Assembly: GCA_003167255.1 (NCBI GenBank)
Contig: PMTR01000162.1
Location: forward strand, 254-33,136
Length of the DNA: 32,883 nucleotides
Direction: 5' to 3'
Source: Bryobacterales bacterium
GTDB taxonomy: Bacteria > Acidobacteriota > Terriglobia > Bryobacterales > Bryobacteraceae
A program made the position numbers and the translations under genes. Every line of letters starts with the position of its first letter. Position 1 is the stretch's first letter. The notes under the pieces are model-generated. The model ran no database searches. It was not told the DNA's origin and worked only from the letters and a program-made list of their open reading frames with translations. Positions 17,336-25,069 of the stretch are shown here, piece after piece.

Positions 17336-20300
17336 CTACTGAATCGGGATCAGAATAGGTGGGCTGGTCTGGCCGCTCAGGCTGATGGTGACCGGTACGC
17401 TGTTGCCCTTAGTTACACCGGCCGGGATCACGGCATTCACCTGGTAGAGGCCTGGGTATTGCGGCGACAGCGCTTGAGCTACCACGGCCGGCTGGTTTCC
17501 GATCAGCACCTGGACCGCGGCAACAGCCTGGGACCCCGCGGCCGTGGGCAAGCCTCCATCGGCTACCGGCGGCGTCACCGCGCCCAGCCCCAGGCAGTAC
17601 AGCACGAGGGTGTCGCCGGCATGCGCGGGGCTGGTGGCCGAGACAATGTACGGCGAGCCCCCGCTGGCCGGATATGAGGTGACCGCGTTGCCGCCGCTAT
17701 AGATGGTGGGCTCGGCGGTCGCCACGTTGACGTAGACCGGCTGCGAAAGCGTGTTGCCGCGCTGCACCACAATCTGCAGGGGCGCGTTGAGGCTGTTATT
17801 GGCGAGGGAATACGGGACCACCGCGTTCACCTGCGTGTCGCTGACGTAATACAGCGGCAAGGGTCTGAGGCCGATGAAAACCTGGGTGTCCACCAGCGTG
17901 GCCGATAGGGGCGCGGGCGGCGCCGCCAGCGCGGTCTCGGCCAGGCCCGAGCCGTAGATCGAAATCACTTCGCCCGGCGCCAGCGGCGCAAACGTGGCGC
18001 CGCCAAACACGCTGATAATCCCCGCGTCTTCAAACGCCGGGGGCGTCTGCGAGGCCAGCGTCCCGTTGGTCTGCAGGTCACCCGAGGTCCCTTGAGGATT
18101 CGTCGCGTGCACTATCAGGTTCACGCTGGCCGAGGGATTGTGCGTGTTCCACGTGCCTTCCCAGAGTCCCCCTTGCAGAGGTTGCAGCGTGGAGGTGGTA
18201 TCGCCGTTGGAGAAACTGACCGTGACGGAGCCGGATTGCAGCGGGTTGCCGCAGTCATCTTTGACGAAGACTCCGAGCTTGATGCCAAAGCCGGTGGCGC
18301 CGGTGAAGGCATCGTTGGGCGCGGTCAGAATGGGCTGCAATTTGGTGGGCGTGCAAGCCGTTGCGTCGGCTGGGCCGCCGGCGCGCGCGTTGCTCCCGGG
18401 AATTCCGCCGGAAGAGGCCCCGGCCGAATTGGTCACGATCACCTTGACCGTCAAGCGGACGACTCGGCCGTCGTCGAACTGCAAAGTCACGACGCCGGTG
18501 TAGACTCCCGGACCGAGCCCGGAGGTGAAGGGCTGCACCACGATGGGTGTGGGATTCTGGGGATCGAGCGTGGCATCCGTCGGAAGGGTTACCAGAGTAA
18601 GTCCGGGGTCGGCGGACACCACCGAGCGAAAGCTCTTGGCGTTGGCGGTGATGTTGTACGCGAGCACATTCTGCGAGCCAGGCGACGACGCCCCGGCCGC
18701 AGCGGTGAACAGCATCGATCCGGGCGTGAGCGCGGCTCCGGTGTTGGCGCCGGCTGGCAGCAACTGCAAGACCACCGTCAGCACCTGCGGGCTGTTAGCC
18801 GCGTTGGGTGCGTCCACTTCCACCAGACCGTAGTAGGTTCCGGCCACCGACAGCTTGGATGGGTCCACGGTGACTGTGACGGCGGGAGGACTCTGTGCGG
18901 CATCGGTATTTCCGCTGGTGGGAGAGACGCTGAACCAGGCGGGCGTAGCGGGGATCGGGATCGCTTTCGCCGTCCAGGCGACGACTCCGGTGCCGATGTT
19001 GAGCACGGCGAAGGTCTGCGGAGGGATGACGCCGCCCTGGGCCACGGCGGTGAAAAAGAGCCCGCGCTGCGACAGCAGGATGGCCTGACTGCTCGCACTG
19101 ACCGTGATGGTCACGGGCACGGATAGAGTGGTTGAGCCGGCGGCGGATATGACGATCGTGCCGGTGAACGTGCCGACGCCGAGGCCGGTAGGATCGGCCG
19201 TCACGGTCAGGATGGCGGGAGAACTGGGCGTGGCCTGTCCGGAGGTTTGCGAGAGCGTGAGCCACTTGGCTCCTGTCGGGGTAGTGATAGTGGCGGCGGC
19301 GGTGAAACTGACGGTGCCACCGCCGGAATTGGAGATGGTCAGCCGCTGGCTTAGGGCGGGAGTGGATTTGGCGAACGAAAAGGAGAGTCTCTGGGGATCG
19401 GACACTAAAAAGGCAGGCAGCGCGGGCGAGACTTGGAACGTCACCTTGACAGTACTTATGGGCGGGCTGGCGTTCGGCGTGGCAATCGTGATGGTGCCCT
19501 GGTAGGTGCCCGGCGAGGTCAGAGTGGAAGGGTCGGCCACCACGTTGATCAGTCTCGGCGCCGCCCCGCTCTGCGGCGTGACGGACAACCAGTTGCCGCC
19601 CGTCGCCGTCGTTACCGTGAGTGAGAACGCCAAGCCGGGCACGGACGCGATGCTGAAGCTTTGCGTGGGCGCGGGAGCACCGGTAGCTTGCCCGCTGAAG
19701 TTGAGATTCGCGGCCGACACCTGCACCGCGGGTGGGATTGCGAGCACCTCGCGGATGCGGTTGTTGCCGGTGTCCGCGATAAAGAGATTACCCAACCCGT
19801 CCACTGCCACCGCCGTAGGTGACAAGAGTTGGGCGGCAACCGCAGGCCCGCCGTCTCCCGCGTAGCCCGCAATCACCCCGCCGGCAATGGTCGTGATGGC
19901 GCCATCGGGAGCTATTTTCAGAACCGCATCTTCCCCCACCGCCCCGCCCCCTCCGGCCATGTAGAGGTTTCCGGCCTGGTCGGTTGTGAGGCCCGCCCGG
20001 CTGAAGCGGCTTTCGAGCACTGTCCTGGTTCCATCCGGAGCGATTCGAACCACCTGGTTCCCAGCCAACGTGCTCCCCAGGCCGGAACGATCCGCGACGA
20101 AGAGATTGCCCGACGGGTCCACGGCCACGCCGTAAGGACAGGAAAACCCTCCGATCATGTCCGTAACGGTCCCGGCGCCGAGAGCGATTTTCAATACCTT
20201 TCGCACCACAGGGTCTGGATCCGCGGCGTAGAGATTGCCGGATGAGTCAAGAGCCAAACCCGCGGGCCCCGCGTATCCCAGAAAGCAATAGGAGTCGCCG

Positions 20301-21655
20301 GCGGTGTTCGCGCCCGCCCGAACCAGAGTGGAGATTCTGTTGTCGGGACCGATCTTGCGAACGCGATTATTACCGGCATCCGCGACGAAGAGCGATCCGT
20401 CGGCGGCAGCGGCCAACCCATCGGGCAGAAAGATGGAGGCTTGGAGCGGAGGACCTCCATCTCCCGCGAACGTCGGATTCCCATCACCGGCGATGGTTGT
20501 AATGATCCCCGCGGAATTTACTTTCCGCACGCGGTTATTTCCAGTGTCGGCGATGAGGAGATTACCAGTTGAATCCACCGCCAGGCCGGCCGGCCCGTTC
20601 AAGGCGGCGCTGATTGCGGGGCTATTCTCCCCGGCAAAACCATACCTCCCGTTGCCTGCCACCGTGGTAATCGTGCCGCCGGAAGAGACCACCCGAAGCC
20701 TGCCATTTCCTCCGTCGGCGATATAAATCGCTCCATGCGCGTCGATCGCCAGGGCGGAGGGACCGTTGAGCTCCGCACTCGCCGCTTTTCCTCCATCTCC
20801 CGAAAAACCGGCTTGGTCTACTCCAGCGATGCGCGTGACCGTGCCGTCCGGCGCGATCTTGTCCACAATATCGCTGGTGGTCGCAAAGAGAGATCCGCTG
20901 CCGTTGTCTGTAAAGCTGCCGGCGGAAACATAGACATCGCCGGCCGCGTCGGCGGCCAAGCCGAAGCATAGCGAATCCGTGGAAGTCAGCTTGGTGGTTT
21001 GCCCTCCCGGAGTGACCTTAAAGACACCCTGATAAACAGCGCTACAAACATACAGGTTGCCGGCTGGATCGAGCGCCACTCCGCCGTAGGAGAGCCCCGC
21101 GGGCGTAGTCACGATGCCGTCAGGCGTGATCTTATTCACGGTTCCGCCGTCTCCCTGAACGAAGAGATTTCCGGCGCCATCGACGGCCACTGAGAAAGGG
21201 AAGTTCAATGTGCTGGTGCCGCCCCGGACCACCGTCGAAATAATTCCGTCGGGAGTCATTTTCCGCACACAGTTATTGCCGTTGTCCGCGATATATAGAT
21301 TGCCGTGGGAGTCGAAGGCGAGCCCGAAAGGCCCATTGAGCGCGGCATTGGCCGCCGGGCCGCCGTCTCCCGAGTAACCCTTCGTTCCGTTACCCGCCAC
21401 TACGGTCAAGGTTCCTTGAAGATCGATTTTCAGTACCAAAGACGTCGCCGGGTCCGAAACGTACACGCTGCCGCCCGAGTCAATCGCAATACCGTAGGGA
21501 AGGCCCAGCGGCGCGTTGACGGCTGGCATCGGAGAGCTTGGGAAGACAAAATCCGTCCCCGCGACTGTTGTGATGACTCCCTGTGGGAAGCAAATCGGGG
21601 CGCAAGATAGCCACAGCAAAACGCATCCCATGCGCGGCAGACGGCTGTTTCTCAT
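17336..21655 (-). CDS. Giant secreted NHL-repeat protein with Solibacter C-terminal domain, copy 2 (1439 aa)
   Basis: A paralogue of the neighbouring gene. A signal peptide (MRNSRLPRMGCVLLW to about residue 25) is followed directly by NHL repeats from about 26 to 640 (GYSGDGGPAANAALNGPFGLAFD, LYIADNGNNCVRKM); the N-terminal Ig domain of copy 1 is missing. Ig/BACON-like modules follow from about 643 (NLNFSGQATG), then the CTPTKLQPIL domain near 1098, and the Soli_cterm domain at about 1215-1439 (APGEVISIYGSGLAETA, final SPPILIPIQ). From the BACON region onward the two proteins are nearly superimposable and the DNA is also highly similar. ATG at 21655 is preferred over the TTG at 21667. It lies downstream of a TonB receptor gene on the same strand. 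Confidence 0.88.
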   Translation of the reverse strand: MRNSRLPRMGCVLLWLSCAPICFPQGVITTVAGTDFVFPSSPMPAVNAPLGLPYGIAIDSGGSVYVSDPATSLVLKIDLQGTLTVVAGNGTKGYSGDGGPAANAALNGPFGLAFDSHGNLYIADNGNNCVRKMTPDGIISTVVRGGTSTLNFPFSVAVDGAGNLFVQGDGGTVNKITPDGIVTTPAGLSYGGVALDPAGNLYVCSAVYQGVFKVTPGGQTTKLTSTDSLCFGLAADAAGDVYVSAGSFTDNGSGSLFATTSDIVDKIAPDGTVTRIAGVDQAGFSGDGGKAASAELNGPSALAIDAHGAIYIADGGNGRLRVVSSGGTITTVAGNGRYGFAGENSPAISAALNGPAGLAVDSTGNLLIADTGNNRVRKVNSAGIITTIAGDGNPTFAGDGGPPLQASIFLPDGLAAAADGSLFVADAGNNRVRKIGPDNRISTLVRAGANTAGDSYCFLGYAGPAGLALDSSGNLYAADPDPVVRKVLKIALGAGTVTDMIGGFSCPYGVAVDPSGNLFVADRSGLGSTLAGNQVVRIAPDGTRTVLESRFSRAGLTTDQAGNLYMAGGGGAVGEDAVLKIAPDGAITTIAGGVIAGYAGDGGPAVAAQLLSPTAVAVDGLGNLFIADTGNNRIREVLAIPPAVQVSAANLNFSGQATGAPAPTQSFSIASVPGLAFSLTVTTATGGNWLSVTPQSGAAPRLINVVADPSTLTSPGTYQGTITIATPNASPPISTVKVTFQVSPALPAFLVSDPQRLSFSFAKSTPALSQRLTISNSGGGTVSFTAAATITTPTGAKWLTLSQTSGQATPSSPAILTVTADPTGLGVGTFTGTIVISAAGSTTLSVPVTITVSASSQAILLSQRGLFFTAVAQGGVIPPQTFAVLNIGTGVVAWTAKAIPIPATPAWFSVSPTSGNTDAAQSPPAVTVTVDPSKLSVAGTYYGLVEVDAPNAANSPQVLTVVLQLLPAGANTGAALTPGSMLFTAAAGASSPGSQNVLAYNITANAKSFRSVVSADPGLTLVTLPTDATLDPQNPTPIVVQPFTSGLGPGVYTGVVTLQFDDGRVVRLTVKVIVTNSAGASSGGIPGSNARAGGPADATACTPTKLQPILTAPNDAFTGATGFGIKLGVFVKDDCGNPLQSGSVTVSFSNGDTTSTLQPLQGGLWEGTWNTHNPSASVNLIVHATNPQGTSGDLQTNGTLASQTPPAFEDAGIISVFGGATFAPLAPGEVISIYGSGLAETALAAPPAPLSATLVDTQVFIGLRPLPLYYVSDTQVNAVVPYSLANNSLNAPLQIVVQRGNTLSQPVYVNVATAEPTIYSGGNAVTSYPASGGSPYIVSATSPAHAGDTLVLYCLGLGAVTPPVADGGLPTAAGSQAVAAVQVLIGNQPAVVAQALSPQYPGLYQVNAVIPAGVTKGNSVPVTISLSGQTSPPILIPIQ

Positions 21656-21820
21656 TTTCGGGCTCAACGTATTCTATCGTGAACTGGCACACTTTGACGG
21701 GCGCGATCCACGCAGGGTTCGAACGCCCTACTGAATCAGGATCAGAATCGGTGGACTCGGTCTGGCCGCCCAGGCTGATGGCGACGGTATACTGTTGCCC
21801 TTGGTCACACCGGCGGAGCA
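21656..21820. other. Gap between TonB receptor and NHL copy 2
   Basis: A 165-nt spacer. It contains an NHL-gene tail remnant (21721-21815) next to the receptor stop, then about 65 nt before NHL copy 2. A weak -10-like TAGAAT lies about 20 nt upstream of the copy 2 start on the minus strand, without a convincing -35 element. Confidence 0.5.
21721..21815 (-). pseudogene. Third copy of an NHL/Soli_cterm gene 3' tail (remnant)
   Basis: These ~95 bases match the 3' end of NHL copy 2 (17329-17424), including 17 identical bases spanning the stop codon (GAACGCCCTACTGAATC, plus strand). On the minus strand they read AGVTKGNSIP, then shift frame to the ISLGGQT segment, against AGVTKGNSVPVTISLSGQTS in copy 2. 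The match continues past the stop into the 3' flank. Only the last ~28 codons survive, immediately downstream of the TonB receptor stop, so the body of a third paralogue was lost at this junction. Confidence 0.85.
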
Positions 21821-24800
21821 TTACCATTTCACTCTCACCATGAGCTGTATCTCCCTTGCGGTTTCAGTTAGCGGGATCAGGCCGGGAAAGCCCGACTGCT
21901 CCGGTTTTCGGCCGTACAAAGCCACTCCAAAGTCGGACGTGCCGGCGGCTAACGCTTGAGGGGTGGGGATAGTGGAATCGGGATTGCCCAGGTTGGCGTG
22001 GTTCAGCGCGTTGAAGAAATCGGCGCGCAACTCGATGCGGCCGGCTTCGCCCAGCTTGCGCACGGCGATGGACCGGCTGACGGAGAGATCGGCATTGTAT
22101 AGTCCCGGGCCGGTAATCGCGTTTCTCCCGGTGTTGCCGAGCGGCGTAGACGGGGAAGGGTCGGCGAAAGCGGCGGGCGATAACAACAGCCTGCCGCCAA
22201 AGCCGGGCGCCGGCTGATTGGTGAACTCTTGCGCCTGGTTGACCAGGTTGCCGCGACGGTTGATGATGCCGGTGGCGACGGTGCTCGCGTAGATGGAATA
22301 GGGAAAGCCGGTGCGGAACGCGGCCAATCCGGAGAGCTTCCAGTCGCGTAAGGGAGCCCAGGCCCGGGACGAGCCGCGCGGGTTGGGAATAGCGGCGGTC
22401 CCCATCAGAACCAGGTTCTGGCGCTGATCGAAATCGGAGTTGCCGCGATCGACGCGAAGGTCGCCGACCCTGGAGAACGCGGCTCGTGGCTGAGACCCGG
22501 CGCCGGCGGTGAGACTGGCGAACGACAGGTCGAAGAAATCGCCGGCCAGCAGCGAACTCTGGTTGTCGATGCTGTGGCTCCAGGTATACGCGGCCTGGAA
22601 CTGCACGCCGGACGTGTGGTAGCGCGCGAGCGCAGTGAGCGCGCTGTAGTTGGAGGAGCCCTGGTTGGCGATGTAGGAAATATCGGGCAGGGATTGTTTG
22701 GTGCTCGACCCGCGGTTCAGGACATCGGTCGAGATCAGGCGCCGGCCGAGCGTTTCCAGGCCGTTCACTTCCAGGGTGACGCTGCGGGCGAGCGACTGTT
22801 GCACGCCGAGGAACGAACTCCAGACGTAGGCGTTGCGGATGCGGGCGTCAATCCAGGTGAGAGGCGGGAAAGTGGGGTCCACGCTCTGCCCGGCGAATTG
22901 CGGCAGCGTCTGCGCCGCCGTCGCCAGGTAGTTGGCGGTGGGAGTCGAGATGAAGAAGTCGCCCAGCGAAGAGTTATTGTTGCTGACATTCCGCCAGAGA
23001 TTGTCGTACGGCCGATCGTAGAAGATGCCCGATCCGCCACGCAGAAGCGTGCCTCCATTGGCGGTGAGAGCGTACGACGCACCCAGGCGGCCGGCCCATC
23101 CGCGATTGTCGCCGGCATAGATCGGCTGGCCGGCGGCTTCCGGCGCCAGCCGGGCGCCGGTGATTTCGGCTCCTGGGGGGCCGGGCTGCAGCAGGAGATC
23201 CTTGACCGCGCCGGTGCCCCGCGGAGCGCCGAAGTTTTCGTAGCGCAAACCGTAGTTGAGCGTAAGGCGGGGCGTGGCGCGGTAGGTATCCTGCGCGAAG
23301 AAGTGGAACTGGTTGTAAGTATATTGCCGGTCGAACGAAGGGATCTGTAGCCTGGGCAGCGCGGTGCGGTCCACCGAAGCCGAAAAACCGTATGGCGCGG
23401 ACTGGGCAAATTGCAGGACGGTTTCGAACACGAATTCGCCATCGCGGCCGAATGTGAGGTAGCCATCGATCGAGCGCAGCAGCACGCCGCCGCCCAGTTT
23501 CACCAGGTGTGGTCCGCGCGACCAGACGAACTGGTCGGTGAATTCGAAGGTGCGGCTGCGGTTCTTGTAGGCGTAGGCGGACAGGCTTCCGGGCAGCAGT
23601 ACGCCACCGTCCGTGGCAAGGGTGGCGATCTCCGGGTGGGCGCGGTCCCAGGAAAGATCGTCGTCGCTCCAGCTCACGCGCGCTTCGTTGACGCGGCGCG
23701 GCCCCATATTGCTGGTGAGCGCGGCCATCATCGAGAAAGTGTTCTGGAGGAGCGGCGAATCGAAGCCCTGGTAGGGCGACCAGATGAACTGCGGCCGCTC
23801 CACGCGCGCGGAGGCCACGCGGCCCATCAGGTGATGAACGCCGCCGGCGGGCGTGTAATCCAGCCGCTCCAGGAACAGCGACCGGTTGACGAAGCTGGGC
23901 AACGATACGGGCACGGAGTCACTCAGCGCCGTCGAAATCGGCGCGGCCCAGGGATGGGATTGCAGCAGGTTCAGGGCGGCCGACGCCGCGGGCCCGGTAA
24001 CCGGGTCGCTCTTCAGGCCGGCCAGGTAATTGACGAATCCGGTGGTGGGCAATTGAACCGTGACGGGATCCCCGTAGCCGCGGCTGCGGAAGTATTCGAA
24101 GGACGTGGAAGTGAACAGGCGATTCGCGCGGATCGGGCCGCCCGCCTGGAATCCCGGCTGCGTCTCGTGGAGCGGGGAACGCCGCAGGCCCGTGCGGTTC
24201 CGCTGGAAGTCGTTGGCATTGAGGGCGTCGTTCTTGGCGTAGACGTACCCCAGCCCGTGCCACTGGGTTCCCCCGGCTCGCGTCACCGCGTTGGCCAGAA
24301 CGCCGGCGGTGCCGCCGTACTCCGCGCTGAAGCTGTTGGTGGAGATGCGATATTCCTGGATGGCTTCGGGCGCCGCGGTCACCAGCGGGCCGGTGACCAG
24401 GTAGTTGTTGTTCTCCACGCCGTCCAACAGGAAGTTGGATGACGTGGGTCTTTGGCCGTTCACGGAAAGTCCCAGGCCGCCGGACGAAGCCGTGTCCGCG
24501 GTGACGCCAGGCTGCATGATCAAGGTGGTGTAGATGTCGCGCCCGGCGAGCGGCAGTTCCTGGATCTGCTGCGGATCCACCACCTGCGACACCGAAGCTT
24601 CGAGCGACCCGCTGGCGGCGCGCGACGGCTCCACGGTGCGGCTGCGGCTGGTATCCACATCGGGGCCATAGAAATTCACGATGGCCTGGCTGCCCGGAAA
24701 AAAGACGCTGCGATACTCTCCGGTCTCCCAGACGTCGTTCAAGGGCCGCAGTTGGAACGAAAAATCCAGCCGTCCGGCCACCCGCACTTCCACGCCGTAC

Positions 24801-25069
24801 AGTTCCTGGGCCTGGTACCCGGCGGCGGAGACCTGCAACCGGTAGGTGGCGGGCGAGAGCAGCGGCACCACGAAGTAACCGGCGGCGTCCGTGTGCACCA
24901 GGTGGCTGGAATCGCTGGACGAGCCCAGGCACTGGACGGACGCCTGCGCCGGCGGCTTGCCGGATATCGAATCGACGATGCGGCCGGAAATCATGCCTTG
25001 CGTGGTCTGGCCGAACGCGGACGCGATGGCGCCGGCCAGGCAAGCCGCGAACAGTAAGGTCCGCCTCAT
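21821..25069 (-). CDS. TonB-dependent receptor with carboxypeptidase-regulatory domain (1082 aa)
   Basis: A full-length Oar-type outer membrane receptor. Signal peptide residues 1-21 end AFGQ. The carboxypeptidase-regulatory-like domain covers about 24-105 (ISGRIVDSISGKPPAQASVQCLG). The plug (about 160-280) shows PLAGRDIYTTLIMQPGV, NGQRPTSSNFLLDGVENNNYL and EYGGTAGVLANAVTRAGG. A long barrel region follows, and the protein ends RVKW with the terminal aromatic residue expected of an outer-membrane barrel. Its ATG overlaps the stop of the caspase/TPR gene (ATGA at 25066-25069), so the two are translated together. A fossil copy of its last codons lies at 17260-17311. Substrate unknown; this receptor class is often linked to polymers or large ligands. 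Confidence 0.92.
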   Translation of the reverse strand: MRRTLLFAACLAGAIASAFGQTTQGMISGRIVDSISGKPPAQASVQCLGSSSDSSHLVHTDAAGYFVVPLLSPATYRLQVSAAGYQAQELYGVEVRVAGRLDFSFQLRPLNDVWETGEYRSVFFPGSQAIVNFYGPDVDTSRSRTVEPSRAASGSLEASVSQVVDPQQIQELPLAGRDIYTTLIMQPGVTADTASSGGLGLSVNGQRPTSSNFLLDGVENNNYLVTGPLVTAAPEAIQEYRISTNSFSAEYGGTAGVLANAVTRAGGTQWHGLGYVYAKNDALNANDFQRNRTGLRRSPLHETQPGFQAGGPIRANRLFTSTSFEYFRSRGYGDPVTVQLPTTGFVNYLAGLKSDPVTGPAASAALNLLQSHPWAAPISTALSDSVPVSLPSFVNRSLFLERLDYTPAGGVHHLMGRVASARVERPQFIWSPYQGFDSPLLQNTFSMMAALTSNMGPRRVNEARVSWSDDDLSWDRAHPEIATLATDGGVLLPGSLSAYAYKNRSRTFEFTDQFVWSRGPHLVKLGGGVLLRSIDGYLTFGRDGEFVFETVLQFAQSAPYGFSASVDRTALPRLQIPSFDRQYTYNQFHFFAQDTYRATPRLTLNYGLRYENFGAPRGTGAVKDLLLQPGPPGAEITGARLAPEAAGQPIYAGDNRGWAGRLGASYALTANGGTLLRGGSGIFYDRPYDNLWRNVSNNNSSLGDFFISTPTANYLATAAQTLPQFAGQSVDPTFPPLTWIDARIRNAYVWSSFLGVQQSLARSVTLEVNGLETLGRRLISTDVLNRGSSTKQSLPDISYIANQGSSNYSALTALARYHTSGVQFQAAYTWSHSIDNQSSLLAGDFFDLSFASLTAGAGSQPRAAFSRVGDLRVDRGNSDFDQRQNLVLMGTAAIPNPRGSSRAWAPLRDWKLSGLAAFRTGFPYSIYASTVATGIINRRGNLVNQAQEFTNQPAPGFGGRLLLSPAAFADPSPSTPLGNTGRNAITGPGLYNADLSVSRSIAVRKLGEAGRIELRADFFNALNHANLGNPDSTIPTPQALAAGTSDFGVALYGRKPEQSGFPGLIPLTETAREIQLMVRVKW

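Noticed and set aside
12365-21655. CRISPR-like or tandem DNA repeat array in the NHL genes
   Set aside because: The periodicity comes from protein-coding NHL repeats with diverged DNA, without constant repeats and unique spacers.
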